From: Aquimarina atlantica
GTDB lineage: Bacteria > Bacteroidota > Bacteroidia > Flavobacteriales > Flavobacteriaceae
DNA: 64,000 nt
Direction: 5' to 3'
NCBI RefSeq assembly: GCF_000626715.1
Contig: NZ_AQRA01000001.1
Location: 124,001-188,000, forward strand
The notes under the pieces were generated by a model. It had not been told where the DNA came from and did no database searches. It saw only the letters and a program-made list of their open reading frames with translations. This document shows, one piece after another, positions 53,074-63,136 of this stretch. How positions within the stretch are numbered: the first letter of the stretch is position 1; every line of letters starts with the position of its first letter. Made by a program: the position numbers and the translations under genes.

Positions 53074-53614
53074 TTTCTGATAATTTAAATTCATTAATGC
53101 TGTTAATTTTTTGTAGTACCTCGTCTAATAAATTTGCACGTTTCTGAAAGTTTTTAATCATAGCACTAATTACACGTTTATCGTTTCCACTATGAAAAAG
53201 ATCTTTTTTTAGTATTTCATAATCAGATTCTAGCTTTTCTAATTGATTCATAGCATCCAAAACCAATTCTTTGGTTTCTGCAGAAGAAACTTTATCGATT
53301 TCTTCGAGTTGCAATTGAATGGCAGAGGTAAAAAAGCTTTGAGTTTCCTTCATTTGGGGAGATACATTTGCCAGATCTACTTCTTCTGTTGGATTAAACA
53401 TAAAAGTCATTGCTGCCATTCCAAATAGTATAGCAATCGAAGCAGCTATTGCAAGTGGCTTAAACCAATTTACCTTTTTGGGCTGTAGCTGTACAACTTT
53501 GTTTTGTTGCTGCAACTTTTCTAAAAACCGCATTTGGTGATTAGCAGAAGGTTCATGTATGTCTAATTGATCTTGCATACGTTTAAATAACTTTTCTATT
53601 TTATCGGTATTCAT
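53054..53614 (-). CDS. Anti-sigma factor-like membrane protein
   Basis: A 186-residue protein starting at 53614, whose ATG overlaps the stop of the sigma gene (ATGA). Residues about 1-60 are polar and cytosolic (TDKIEKLFKRMQDQLDIHEP), a single membrane helix follows at about 69-88 (PLAIAASIAILFGMAAMTFMF), and the rest is a helical periplasmic domain. There is no ZAS zinc motif (HxxxCxxC), so it is not a standard zinc anti-sigma protein, but topology and coupling to the sigma gene argue for that role. Confidence 0.7.
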   Translation of the reverse strand: MNTDKIEKLFKRMQDQLDIHEPSANHQMRFLEKLQQQNKVVQLQPKKVNWFKPLAIAASIAILFGMAAMTFMFNPTEEVDLANVSPQMKETQSFFTSAIQLQLEEIDKVSSAETKELVLDAMNQLEKLESDYEILKKDLFHSGNDKRVISAMIKNFQKRANLLDEVLQKINSINEFKLSENENFIL

Positions 53615-54159
53615 ACAAATTGTAATTTTTTTCGTAAGCTTTCTTTTGCGCGCGAAATAAGCGTACGACAATTAGAATATGATATATTCATAATTTGACA
53701 GATTTCTTCATAATCATACCCTTCTATAAGGTGTAATGATAATGCAGTACTATAACTGTCTTTAAGCTGAGTTAGTGTATTTAGCACTGTTTTTACTTTA
53801 ACAGAAGCAAGGTCTTCTTCTACAATTCCGTCGCTATCTGTAAGAGCATACTCAACAGTTTCCAGAGCTATTTCACGATGAACATCTTTTTTACGTGATG
53901 CGGTTAAACTGGCATTAATTACTATCCTTTTTAACCAAGCCCCAAACATGTTATTGTCTTCTAGCATTGATAGTTTTGTAAAAGCGGTTAAAAAAGCTTC
54001 TTGCATAATATCTTCAGCTTCTGCTGTGTCCTTTATGATTCTCAATGCTGTATTGTACATTGCCTTATAATAACGATTATACGTTTCGAGCTGCGCATTT
54101 TGATCTCGCTCGCGACATTTCGCAATTAATTGCTCTGTATTTAGTTGGGTTAGTGACAA
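53611..54159 (-). CDS. ECF-type RNA polymerase sigma factor
   Basis: A 182-residue sigma-70 family ECF factor. Region 2 covers about residues 20-85 (YNTALRIIKDTAEAEDIMQEAFLTAF), and region 4 about 125-178 (YSTALSLHLIEGYDYEEICQIMNISYSNCRTLISRAKESLRKKL), the DNA-binding helix-turn-helix. Length is normal. It is the first gene of an operon with the anti-sigma-like, DUF4097 and DUF2807 genes, and likely regulates its own promoter; a TGTAAC dyad lies 34-50 bases upstream. Confidence 0.92.
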   Translation of the reverse strand: MSLTQLNTEQLIAKCRERDQNAQLETYNRYYKAMYNTALRIIKDTAEAEDIMQEAFLTAFTKLSMLEDNNMFGAWLKRIVINASLTASRKKDVHREIALETVEYALTDSDGIVEEDLASVKVKTVLNTLTQLKDSYSTALSLHLIEGYDYEEICQIMNISYSNCRTLISRAKESLRKKLQFV

Positions 54160-54192
54160 AAAAATAATTTACTTTAACATAAAGATATATAT

Positions 54193-54209
54193 TGTAACGC
54201 TTTGTTACA
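54193..54209. promoter_or_regulatory. TGTAAC-N5-GTTACA dyad upstream of the sigma gene
   Basis: A perfect inverted repeat with 6-base arms and a 5-base spacer. On the minus strand TGTAAC resembles the -35 half of ECF promoters (GTAAC core), and the dyad is well placed between the divergent sigma and lon genes to serve either. Confidence 0.4.
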
Positions 54210-54379
54210 GTTTTTTAATTTTTTTTTAAAAACTTGTGGCATAACAATTGAAATATAAATAGTGAATCTATTATAAAGCCCTTGTTTTAATGGACTTTAT
54301 ATGGTTTTTAATCAGTTTCATTAAATTCTAAAAAAAATGTTGTTTTGTTGTGATGACAAAATGACTTTGATATATACTT

Positions 54380-56830
54380 ATGGCTAAAAGCAAATTTACA
54401 ACACTTGACAGTTTGTCATTTCAAGGGATAGATGAAGATGCAGAATTAATTCCTTTAATGACGCCAGAAGATGAAGAAGAAATAGACAAAGAAGATTTAC
54501 CCGAAATATTACCGATATTACCTTTAAGAAATACCGTACTATTTCCTGGAGTGGTTATTCCTATTACTGCAGGAAGAGATAAATCGATTAAACTTCTTAA
54601 CGAAGCCAATAATGGTAATAAAACAATTGGAGTAGTTTCTCAGAAAGAAGAGGGTATAGAAAACCCATCCTTAAAAGATATTAATAGAGTAGGTGTAGTA
54701 GCACGTATTCTAAGGGTTTTAAAAATGCCCGATGGAAATACTACGGTAATATTACAAGGAAAAAAACGGTTTCATATAGATGAAGTTGTAGAAGAAGTAC
54801 CTTATATTAAAGCCAAGGTTAGAGAAGTTCCCGAAGCAAGACCGGCAAAAGAGAATAAAGAATTTAGTGCTATAATCGATTCGATCAAAGATTTGGCTCT
54901 AGAAATTATAAAAGAAAGTCCTACAATACCTTCTGAAGCTTCGTTTGCTATAAAGAATATAGAAAGTAATTCTTTTCTTATCAATTTTGTGTCATCTAAT
55001 TTAAACCTCCCCGTAGAGGAGAAACAAAAATTACTAGAGATTAATGACCTTAAGAAAAGAGCATTAGCTACTTTAAAATATATGAATGTTGAGTTTCAGA
55101 AACTGGAACTTAAAAATGTCATTCAAAGTAAGGTTCAGCATGACATGAGTCAGCAACAACGAGAATATTTCTTACATCAACAGATGAAAACCATACAAGA
55201 AGAACTTGGTGGTGTTTCTCATGAAGATGAAATTGAAGAAATGCGAGTACGTAGCAAGGATAAGAAATGGGACGAAAAAGTAAAAAAACACTTTGATAAA
55301 GAGCTGTCCAAAATGCAACGTATGAATCCTCAGGTTGCAGAATATTCTATACAACGTAATTATTTAGATCTATTTCTGGATTTACCCTGGAATGAGTTTA
55401 GTACAGACAAATTTGATCTGAAACGAGCTATGAAGATTTTGGATAGAGATCATTATGGTTTAGATGAAGTAAAGCGCCGAATTATAGAGTATCTCGCAGT
55501 ACTAAAACTGCGTAATGATATGAAATCCCCGATATTATGTTTATATGGCCCTCCTGGGGTTGGTAAAACTTCATTAGGAAAATCTATTGCAGAAGCGCTG
55601 GGAAGAGAATATGTAAGAATATCATTAGGGGGATTGCGTGATGAAGCAGAAATAAGAGGGCATCGAAAAACATATATAGGAGCGATGCCTGGTAGAATCA
55701 TCCAAAGTCTTAAAAAGGCAGGAACCAGTAACCCTGTATTTGTGTTAGACGAAATAGATAAATTATCAGTCGGTAATCAAGGTGACCCATCTTCTGCTTT
55801 ATTAGAAGTTTTGGATCCCGAACAGAATTCTGAATTTCATGATAATTTCCTCGAAATGGGATTTGACCTTTCTAAAGTAATGTTTATAGCTACTTCTAAT
55901 AGTTTGGCGACAATTCAACCTGCACTTAGAGATCGTATGGAGGTCATTAATGTTACGGGATATACAATTGAGGAAAAAATAGAGATCGCCAAGCAACATT
56001 TGTTACCAAAACAGTTAGAAGAACACGGGTTAGATAAGTCTCATATTAAGATAGGAAAACAACAACTGGAAAAAATAGTCGAAGGATATACAAGAGAATC
56101 TGGAGTACGAGGCCTGGAAAAGCAAATTGCTAAAATGGTACGTTATGCTGCGAAGAATATAGCAATGGAGGAGGAGTATAATGTGAAAATTACTAATGAA
56201 GATATTGTAGAAGTTCTTGGAGCACCAAAATTAGAACGTGATAAGTATGAAAATAATGATGTTGCTGGTGTAGTAACAGGGCTTGCATGGACAAGCGTAG
56301 GAGGAGATATTCTATTTATAGAATCCATTCTGTCTAAAGGAAAAGGAAATCTAACGATTACTGGGAACTTAGGAAAAGTGATGAAAGAATCTGCTACCAT
56401 TGCTATGGAATATATTAAAGCTAATGCAACAGAATTGGGTATTAATCCAGATATCTTTGAAACGTATAATGTACACATACATGTGCCAGAAGGAGCTACA
56501 CCAAAAGATGGTCCTAGTGCTGGTGTTACAATGTTAACATCTCTGGTTTCTTTATTTACACAACGTAAAGTTAAGAAAAGCCTGGCGATGACAGGAGAGA
56601 TTACACTACGCGGAAAAGTATTACCTGTTGGTGGAATTAAAGAAAAGATCCTTGCAGCAAAAAGAGCACATATAAAAGAGATATTACTTTGCGAAGATAA
56701 TAGAAGAGATATTAATGAAATTAAAGAAGAATATTTAAAAGGACTTAAATTTCATTATGTTAAGGATATGGAAGATGTATTAAAACTTGCAATTACTAAT
56801 ACCAAGGTTAAGAACGCAAAGAAATTATAA
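54380..56830 (+). CDS. lon: ATP-dependent protease La (Lon)
   Basis: A full-length 816-residue Lon protease. The N-terminal LON substrate domain covers about residues 40-235 ([19 protein letters not shown]), the AAA+ domain has Walker [10 protein letters not shown] (390-398, Lys396) and Walker [11 protein letters not shown], and the C-terminal protease domain has catalytic Ser713 (DGPSAG) and Lys756 (GGIKEK). It is a cytosolic homo-oligomer that degrades misfolded and regulatory proteins. It is monocistronic, with a terminator after the stop. The start is the ATG about 180 bases after the TGTAAC dyad. Confidence 0.98.
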   Translation: MAKSKFTTLDSLSFQGIDEDAELIPLMTPEDEEEIDKEDLPEILPILPLRNTVLFPGVVIPITAGRDKSIKLLNEANNGNKTIGVVSQKEEGIENPSLKDINRVGVVARILRVLKMPDGNTTVILQGKKRFHIDEVVEEVPYIKAKVREVPEARPAKENKEFSAIIDSIKDLALEIIKESPTIPSEASFAIKNIESNSFLINFVSSNLNLPVEEKQKLLEINDLKKRALATLKYMNVEFQKLELKNVIQSKVQHDMSQQQREYFLHQQMKTIQEELGGVSHEDEIEEMRVRSKDKKWDEKVKKHFDKELSKMQRMNPQVAEYSIQRNYLDLFLDLPWNEFSTDKFDLKRAMKILDRDHYGLDEVKRRIIEYLAVLKLRNDMKSPILCLYGPPGVGKTSLGKSIAEALGREYVRISLGGLRDEAEIRGHRKTYIGAMPGRIIQSLKKAGTSNPVFVLDEIDKLSVGNQGDPSSALLEVLDPEQNSEFHDNFLEMGFDLSKVMFIATSNSLATIQPALRDRMEVINVTGYTIEEKIEIAKQHLLPKQLEEHGLDKSHIKIGKQQLEKIVEGYTRESGVRGLEKQIAKMVRYAAKNIAMEEEYNVKITNEDIVEVLGAPKLERDKYENNDVAGVVTGLAWTSVGGDILFIESILSKGKGNLTITGNLGKVMKESATIAMEYIKANATELGINPDIFETYNVHIHVPEGATPKDGPSAGVTMLTSLVSLFTQRKVKKSLAMTGEITLRGKVLPVGGIKEKILAAKRAHIKEILLCEDNRRDINEIKEEYLKGLKFHYVKDMEDVLKLAITNTKVKNAKKL

Positions 56831-56859
56831 GAATATAGTTATCGTCTTAACATGATTAT

Positions 56860-56897
56860 AAAAACAAAGCAGCATTTTTAAATGCTGCTTTGTTTTT
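56860..56897. terminator. Bidirectional rho-independent terminator (lon / mreB-like)
   Basis: A perfect 17-base stem (arms starting AAAAACAAAGCAGCATT) closes on the loop TTTA, with flanking A- and T-runs. It lies between the stops of two convergent genes and can serve both. Confidence 0.93.
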
Positions 56898-56900
56898 AAG

Positions 56901-57938
56901 TTATCTTCTCTTTTTAATCAGGACATCTTTATATAATTCCATGTTTTTTAAAACAATATCACTTCCTTTTACCACAGTTTTTAGTGGCTGGTCCCCAAGA
57001 TGTACAGGGAGTTCTGTAGCTCTAGATAATCTATCATCTAATCCTCTTAACATTGATCCTCCACCTGTTAAATAGATCCCAGAATTGTAAATATCAGCAG
57101 AGATCTCTGGAGGAATTTCAGAAAGTGTTTCCATAATTGCATTTTCTATCTGAATGATAGATTTATCCAGGCTTTTTTCAATCTCTTTATATGATAATTG
57201 TATTTGTTTAGGTTTTCCGGTAAGAATATCTCTTCCTTCTACCTGCATTTTTTCTGGTGGTGATGCTAAGGTATCAATAGCAGAACCGATCTTAATTTTT
57301 ATTTTCTCTGCCATAGATTCGCCAATATGTAGATTTCGAGATTCTCGAACATATTGAGTAATATCCTCATTAAAAACATTTCCGGCAATTTTTACAGATT
57401 GTCCACTAATTATTCTACCCAAAGAGATTACTGCAATTTCTGTAGTTCCTCCACCTATATCTACGACCATGTTTCCTTTAGGTTCTAAAACATCTATTCC
57501 TCCGCCTATAGCAGCAGCTATAGGTTCTGGTATGAGAAATATATTTTTTGCATTAAGTCGTTTTGCAGACTCTTGCACAGCTCTCATTTCGACCTCTGTA
57601 CTTCCGCAGGGTATAGATATAATCATATTATAAGAAGTAGAAAAAGCAGAAGTATTAAAAACAGATAATCCTTTTATAAATGTTTTGAGCATTTTCTCTG
57701 CCGCATCAAAATTAGAAATAACACCATTGTTAAACGGAGATATTGTTTTTATGTTCTTGTTAATTTTGCCACGCATCATACCCGCTTCTTTGCCTACTGC
57801 AATAATTTTTCCGGTAATTTGATGAATTGATATGATAGAAGGGTTGTCTACTGCTATTTTTCCTTTGTAGGTAATAAGCGTATTTGAGGTGCCAAGATCT
57901 ATTGCTATTTTTTCGTTTAAAAAATCAAAAAAGCCCAT
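56901..57938 (-). CDS. MreB-family actin-like rod-shape protein
   Basis: A 345-residue actin-fold protein. Phosphate 1 is IAIDLGTSNTLI (about 11-22), phosphate 2 is VVDIGGGTTEIAVIS (about 158-172), and the adenosine motif is GIYLTGGGSMLRGL (about 295-308). The length fits MreB. It is not followed by mreC or mreD, and several usually constant stretches are changed (DLGTSNTL for DLGTANTL, SIPCGSTEVE for the usual IPSGITEVE), so it may be a second copy and not the main mreB. Function in cell shape is inferred from the family. Confidence 0.88.
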   Translation of the reverse strand: MGFFDFLNEKIAIDLGTSNTLITYKGKIAVDNPSIISIHQITGKIIAVGKEAGMMRGKINKNIKTISPFNNGVISNFDAAEKMLKTFIKGLSVFNTSAFSTSYNMIISIPCGSTEVEMRAVQESAKRLNAKNIFLIPEPIAAAIGGGIDVLEPKGNMVVDIGGGTTEIAVISLGRIISGQSVKIAGNVFNEDITQYVRESRNLHIGESMAEKIKIKIGSAIDTLASPPEKMQVEGRDILTGKPKQIQLSYKEIEKSLDKSIIQIENAIMETLSEIPPEISADIYNSGIYLTGGGSMLRGLDDRLSRATELPVHLGDQPLKTVVKGSDIVLKNMELYKDVLIKKRR

Positions 57939-58263
57939 GATTTGTGTGTACTTATTAGGTTAATATGTGATGATTTAAGGTGTAATAAAGTAGCTTACAT
58001 TCATGCTGTTATGGTTTAAAGGTAAATAACTTCGATAAAACGTAATTATTGTATTCATCAATAAGTTTTACATTATTTGTTATAGTGTCAAAAGATTATT
58101 TGCCTTTGCTGTTGCACAGTAGTCCTGTATATTTTGATAAGTAATTTGTGGGATATCATAAGATATAATTATTTCATTGATAATAACTTTTTTTGTATAA
58201 TCTGTATTTTCCAAATAGTTTGGTTTATTTTTGATTTTTAATACAAATAGTATTTCTCATAAA
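57939..58263. other. Intergenic region between divergent mreB-like and cmk genes
   Basis: About 325 A/T-rich bases between the two divergent genes. I see no structured RNA or strong consensus promoter; TACCTTTA on the minus strand near 58017-58024 is a weak match to a -7 element for the mreB-like gene. Confidence 0.4.
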
Positions 58264-58965
58264 TTGGAAGACAATAAGATAATAATAGCTATAGATGGAC
58301 ATTCTTCTACAGGAAAAAGTACCGTCGCGAAACAATTGGCGAAAGCATTAGGATATATTTATGTAGATACTGGAGCAATGTATCGAGCTGTTTCTTTATA
58401 TGCAATGAGGAAAAAAATTATTGATGAGTTTCATTTTGATCAGGAAGCACTAGAAAAGGACCTTCCCGAAATAGATCTCAGATTTAAGATAAACCCCGAA
58501 ACTGGTCTGGCAGAAATCTTACTTAATGGAGAAAATGTAGAAAGAGAAATCAGGACACTTAGCGTTTCTAAGTATGTAAGCAAAATTGCTGCAATCTCTA
58601 GTGTTCGCAAAAAATTAGTCGAACAACAACAAAAAATGGGAGTAGATAAAGGGATTGTTATGGATGGAAGAGATATAGGAACTGTTGTTTTTCCGAATGC
58701 CGAACTTAAACTATTCATGACCGCAACTGCTAAGGATCGTGCAGAACGTAGATTTATAGAACTAAGAGAAAGGGGAGAAGATGTAACTTATGAAGATGTT
58801 TTAAAAAATGTTGTAAATCGAGATCATATAGATAGTACACGAAAAGACTCACCTCTTAGGAAAGCAGAAGATGCAATCAAAATTGATAATTCTAATCTTA
58901 CCTTAAAAGAGCAATTTGAACAAATTCTACAACTTGCTAAAACTACTGTTATTACTGCTACTTAA
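58264..58965 (+). CDS. cmk: Cytidylate kinase
   Basis: A (d)CMP kinase of 233 residues if it starts at the TTG at 58264, which gives MEDNKIIIAIDGHSSTGKS and the usual distance to the P-loop. An earlier in-frame TTG at 58231 would add 11 residues and cannot be excluded. The P-loop is GHSSTGKST, YVDTGAMYRAV is the CMP-binding stretch, and MDGRDIGTVVFPNAELK and RRFIEL follow as in the family. It phosphorylates CMP and dCMP in the cytosol. The stop overlaps by 4 bases with that of the convergent small gene. Confidence 0.95.
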   Translation: MEDNKIIIAIDGHSSTGKSTVAKQLAKALGYIYVDTGAMYRAVSLYAMRKKIIDEFHFDQEALEKDLPEIDLRFKINPETGLAEILLNGENVEREIRTLSVSKYVSKIAAISSVRKKLVEQQQKMGVDKGIVMDGRDIGTVVFPNAELKLFMTATAKDRAERRFIELRERGEDVTYEDVLKNVVNRDHIDSTRKDSPLRKAEDAIKIDNSNLTLKEQFEQILQLAKTTVITAT

Positions 58966-59330
58966 TTTCTTGGAGCAACAAGAGAACCCGAGATATTATT
59001 TTTCTCTAAATTTAAATCAGAAAGCTCACGAGATTCATATAACTTCATTTCTTCTTTTACCCATTCGATTAATTGAATATACTCTTCATCATTACTAAGA
59101 ATAAGAACACGATTTAATCGTAAAAGATGATGATTAGCATATTGCTTGTATTTTTTTATTGTAGTGTCAGAAACTGAATAAAATGGTTTGTCAACCAAGA
59201 TTTTATATTGTTTTCCGTTATTCATTACTATTTGATCCTTATGCTCATATATAATCCTTGTTTTGGATAAGGATTGTGCGTAATTATGTAATGAAATAAA
59301 TAAGAAAACTAAAAGTAATAATTTTTTCAT
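58962..59330 (-). CDS. Small secreted protein of unknown function
   Basis: A 122-residue protein with a clear signal peptide (KKLLLLVFLFISLHNYAQS, cleavage near residue 19). The mature part, about 103 residues, is charged, with a predicted helix-rich C-terminal half (YIQLIEWVKEEMKLYESRELSDLNLEKN) and no Cys. I do not recognise a family. It lies tail to tail with cmk. Confidence 0.7.
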   Translation of the reverse strand: MKKLLLLVFLFISLHNYAQSLSKTRIIYEHKDQIVMNNGKQYKILVDKPFYSVSDTTIKKYKQYANHHLLRLNRVLILSNDEEYIQLIEWVKEEMKLYESRELSDLNLEKNNISGSLVAPRN

Positions 59331-59459
59331 ATAAATATTCTATCGATTTGGACAGCAAAAATACGGTAAAACCGTAAAAATACAAGATTTTATATGGCTT
59401 AGATCGTTGTTTTTTCGATGAAATGCATGATTTTACCATTGAACTTACTTAAAAAAGAA

Positions 59460-59495
59460 AAAAAGCCATTAAAAAATACTTTTTAATGGCTTTTT
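59460..59495. terminator. Rho-independent terminator downstream of the metalloprotease gene
   Basis: A perfect 15-base stem (AAAAGCCATTAAAAA with its complement), extendable by one A/T pair, closes on a 4-base loop (ATAC) and is flanked by A- and T-runs. It lies 33 bases past the metalloprotease stop on the minus strand. Confidence 0.9.
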
Positions 59496-59527
59496 ATTCA
59501 TGTTTTGATCACTAAAATGATTCGTAA

Positions 59528-62500
59528 TTAGTTCATAATTAGTTTGTGAACCGATGTTTTATGATCAGTCTTTAGTTTTACCAGATATACACCATTGGCA
59601 AGATTACCTGGGTTAAATGATTTATTAGTTACATTACCATTTTTATATACACTTCTTCCAAATAGATCAAAAATGATAACCGAAATATTATCTGTTGGAG
59701 CAGTAACTCTAAGGATAGTGTTAGTACCACTTACTACTGGATTTGGTGCTATAGAAACCTGAGAAGCTTTTGTAGTATTAAAACTCTCTACTGTTACACC
59801 TCTGGCAGTACCACCTATTGTAAATGAAGTGTTTTCTGAACTACCAAAAGAACCACCAGATGCTAATGTTGTACTACCTGCTGTTAATGAGTACGACCCG
59901 TTACCATATTGACAGCAAATACCATCTCCATAAGTATCACTTATTGTAAATGTGTAAGTACCAGCAGCCAAACACTCTGTAAGAGTTAATGTAGAACCAT
60001 CGGCCTGAGAACCATATGTTCCTCCAGAAGCTACAACTTGATTACTACTATTAGTAATTTGCCAGCTTGTCTCTTCTGGGTAATTATCAAATGTAATAGA
60101 TAAGTTTACATCGGTACAAGAAGGAGTTGTTCCTGTAGTTAGTTTAACATCGTCAAAAGTAATATCACCACTCCAAGATGTACTGGTAATACCATTAAAC
60201 CTTAATTTTACTGTAGCTCCGGTATAAGATGCTAAATCAACACTTGCTGATTTCCAGGAATTACCTTGATTACCAGATTTAGTCCATAAAGAAGTCCAAT
60301 TAGATCCATTATCTGTACTGGCCTCTAGTGTTAATGTTCCTATACTGGTACCATACATATGATACTGAAAAGTAAATGTTGCTTGAGACTCAGCACTAAG
60401 GTCAAAACAGGGAGAGTTTAATATTGCTCTTTTGTTAGGGAATCCCGAGCCGTTTCCAGAAGCTTCTGTATATACATAGTATGTGCCTTCTGCCGCACTC
60501 GATGGCCCCGTGTTATTTGATGGAGTTCCATTAGCGTCTATAGTCCAGTTAATATCATCACTAGTATCTTGAGACCATGCTCCAAGCGTATTTTCGAATC
60601 CTTCAGCATAAGGGAAAGACGAAATCTCTCCTGTACATCCTCCACCAGTATTTCCTGGTAGTGTAGTTGCTGTTGCAGTATTACTAAAACCAGATTGGTT
60701 TCCTGCAGCATCTTTAGCTTTTACTCTAAACGAATATGATGTATTTGCAGATAGTCCTGTAGCCTGGTAGGTTGTAGTTGTAGCTGTTCCTATAACTGTA
60801 TTTCCTTGGTAAACATCGTATCCAGTTACTCCAACATTATCTGTAGAAGCGTTCCAGGATAGATCAATAGTAGTTTGCGTTGCGTTAGAGGTAGCCAAAC
60901 TTGCAGGAGTTGTAGGTGCTTGTGTGTCTCCACCTGTTCCTCCGGTAATTTCGAAGTTGGTATTAGAGATGTCAAAGAATATGTTTCCAGATCCTCTTAC
61001 CATGATTCTGTTTTGTGTTCCTTGAGAATTTGGAACCGTTATACTATGAGAACCATCGTTTGGTACTGCTGTAGCGATAACAGTTGGATATGTATTTCCT
61101 CCATCTGTAGATAATAAAATATCTACATTAGCAGCATTAATTCCATTTCCAGTTGTACCAGCAACATCCCAGGTTACAGTTTGCGTAGAACCTGCAGACC
61201 AGCTAACATTAGTATTAGGAGTGTTAACTACAAAAGGCCCAGCAGAAGCAGTAACATTAACTTTCATGTTATCACTATTATTTGCTCCACCACCAGCTTT
61301 GTTATCTCTAACGGTTAATCTAAAGTTTAAAGCTCTCGTTACATCTGGTACAGCTTCCCATTTCCATGAGGTAGCACCAGTTTTAATAGTTTGTAATCTT
61401 GGAAAATATCTTTGATTAGATGCAGTAGGAGTATAAGATCTGAAAGCAACACCAGAAGTTACAGTTGGTCCAGGATATGTTCCTACACGATTATCCATTT
61501 GTTCCCAGCAGTAAGTAAGTGCATCTCCACTATTAGCATCAGTACCTTGGCCAGTTAATACAAATGCAGTTCCTTTAGGAATAGTATAATCTGCTCCTGC
61601 ATTTGCAGTAGGAACAGCATTACCTGTATTAGTATTGGTCTGACAGCTTGTTGATTTTACATAATTTGTAATCTGCTGGATTGTTGCTGCGTGAAAATAA
61701 GGATCACTATTCTGTTGTACATCTGTAGCACCAGTAATTCCTGCATACCCCATTATAGTAGTACCACTTCCTGGTTCCATTTGCACGTTTGTTCCTTCAC
61801 TACGGAATGTATACGTATGATTTCCTCCAAATTGATGTCCCATTTCATGCGCTACATAGTCTACATCATAAATATCTCCCTGTGGTGTATTTCTTGAAGA
61901 AAACGCACTCCCTTTTTTTCCATCTACACATACACATCCGATACATCCTGCATTACCATTTTTTGGAGCAAGAACAAATACATGACCAATATCATAATTA
62001 GCTTCTCCAATTACACTCGTTAATGTAGATTGTAACTGGCTGTTATAGCTTCCTGTATATGGGTCTGTATTTGCGTTGGTATAAACAACATCGTCATTAT
62101 TCGCAATAAGAACCATTGTTACCCCAAAGTCTGTTTCATATATCCCGTTTACACGAGTCATAGTAGCGTTAATTGCAGCCATAGCGCCTGCTTTAGTACC
62201 TCCGTGAAATTGAGCATACTCTCCGGTAGTAGAAACAGCTAATCTATATGTTCTTAAAACACCATCATCAGCATTTTTTTGATTGTTTGCACCGTGAGAA
62301 AAATTGGGTGTATTCTCATCTACAGAACAATTTAATCTGTCAGTAGTACCTGATCTCTGATCCCTAGAGTAAATAGTATATACAGAACCACTTGTTGTAT
62401 AAGGCTCTATAAATACAGTTTTAGAATTACCAGATAGGCGCATACTTTGTAATCCAGAAGGAGCAACACTAAATCTGATTGTAGCTGTTGGATCATCAAT

Positions 62501-62845
62501 TCCCTGACCAGCATACGATTTAATTTCGGGATATTTAGCTGCAAGATCTGGGTGCATTACAGGAGCTTCTACTATTCTAAAAGATTCCATAATACCTTGT
62601 TCATTAGGGAACTGCATAACAACAGCAGAGCCATTTGATGATTTTCCTCGTAATTGAGAATTCTGAAGTGCTTTTTTCAGAGTTTCGATATTAAGATCAA
62701 AAAGAGTGTTTGATGGTAGATCTGTCTTTGTCTTTATAACATTAAGACTTTTTGAAGAACTTGTTCTTTGCCAAGGGTTAGTACCTTGTGCGCATACGTG
62801 GGCTACAATAAATAAGCCCACGAATAAAAATAATCGCAGTTTCAT
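59528..62845 (-). CDS. Secreted reprolysin-type metalloprotease with T9SS sorting domain
   Basis: A 1105-residue secreted zinc protease. The ATG at 62845 is chosen because it precedes the signal peptide (KLRLFLFVGLFIVAHVCAQG); an earlier in-frame start at 62872 adds 9 polar residues. Domains in order: propeptide to about 190; M12B-like protease with HEMGHQFGGNH (HExxHxxGxxH, near residue 340); a beta-sandwich module (about 540-640); fibronectin type III (about 650-740); a MAM/jelly-roll module (about 750-925); a Cys-containing module; and a C-terminal type IX sorting domain (APNP...GVYLVKLKT). It is exported across both membranes and anchored or released. Confidence 0.93.
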   Translation of the reverse strand: MKLRLFLFVGLFIVAHVCAQGTNPWQRTSSSKSLNVIKTKTDLPSNTLFDLNIETLKKALQNSQLRGKSSNGSAVVMQFPNEQGIMESFRIVEAPVMHPDLAAKYPEIKSYAGQGIDDPTATIRFSVAPSGLQSMRLSGNSKTVFIEPYTTSGSVYTIYSRDQRSGTTDRLNCSVDENTPNFSHGANNQKNADDGVLRTYRLAVSTTGEYAQFHGGTKAGAMAAINATMTRVNGIYETDFGVTMVLIANNDDVVYTNANTDPYTGSYNSQLQSTLTSVIGEANYDIGHVFVLAPKNGNAGCIGCVCVDGKKGSAFSSRNTPQGDIYDVDYVAHEMGHQFGGNHTYTFRSEGTNVQMEPGSGTTIMGYAGITGATDVQQNSDPYFHAATIQQITNYVKSTSCQTNTNTGNAVPTANAGADYTIPKGTAFVLTGQGTDANSGDALTYCWEQMDNRVGTYPGPTVTSGVAFRSYTPTASNQRYFPRLQTIKTGATSWKWEAVPDVTRALNFRLTVRDNKAGGGANNSDNMKVNVTASAGPFVVNTPNTNVSWSAGSTQTVTWDVAGTTGNGINAANVDILLSTDGGNTYPTVIATAVPNDGSHSITVPNSQGTQNRIMVRGSGNIFFDISNTNFEITGGTGGDTQAPTTPASLATSNATQTTIDLSWNASTDNVGVTGYDVYQGNTVIGTATTTTYQATGLSANTSYSFRVKAKDAAGNQSGFSNTATATTLPGNTGGGCTGEISSFPYAEGFENTLGAWSQDTSDDINWTIDANGTPSNNTGPSSAAEGTYYVYTEASGNGSGFPNKRAILNSPCFDLSAESQATFTFQYHMYGTSIGTLTLEASTDNGSNWTSLWTKSGNQGNSWKSASVDLASYTGATVKLRFNGITSTSWSGDITFDDVKLTTGTTPSCTDVNLSITFDNYPEETSWQITNSSNQVVASGGTYGSQADGSTLTLTECLAAGTYTFTISDTYGDGICCQYGNGSYSLTAGSTTLASGGSFGSSENTSFTIGGTARGVTVESFNTTKASQVSIAPNPVVSGTNTILRVTAPTDNISVIIFDLFGRSVYKNGNVTNKSFNPGNLANGVYLVKLKTDHKTSVHKLIMN

Positions 62846-62869
62846 ATAAGTTGAGTTTGAGTTAGGCGC

Positions 62870-62877
62870 CAAAAGTA
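62870..62877 (-). promoter_or_regulatory. Putative -7 promoter element of the metalloprotease gene
   Basis: On the minus strand the octamer reads TACTTTTG, a match to TAnnTTTG, 25 bases before the ATG at 62845. No clear -33 TTG is seen, so confidence is limited. Confidence 0.4.
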
Positions 62878-63085
62878 AAAATATTATCTTAATTTTTATT
62901 AAATGTTTGAGGATTTGTTAGTATTTAGTTAATATTTATGGTTTATACGTAATTTGATAACGGTTTTAATAAAGAGTTTTGCGAGAAATGCGACCTTGTA
63001 AAAGGTATTTGGTATTCAAAATTTAGAAAAACTCATTTTTAGGAAGGAGAATTTATTAAAGAAGTAAGTTTTAAATATGGGAATA

Positions 63086-63117
63086 AAAAAAGACCACTAT
63101 AATTAGTGGTCTTTTTT
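63086..63117. terminator. Rho-independent terminator of the LysM gene
   Basis: A perfect 14-base stem (AAAAAAGACCACTA with TAGTGGTCTTTTTT) closes on a 4-base loop (TAAT). It lies 20 bases past the LysM gene stop on the minus strand. Confidence 0.9.
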
Positions 63118-63136
63118 ATTTTAAATATATATGATA

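Noticed and set aside
56143..56478. A 111-codon open frame on the minus strand
   Set aside because: It is antisense to the protease domain of lon.
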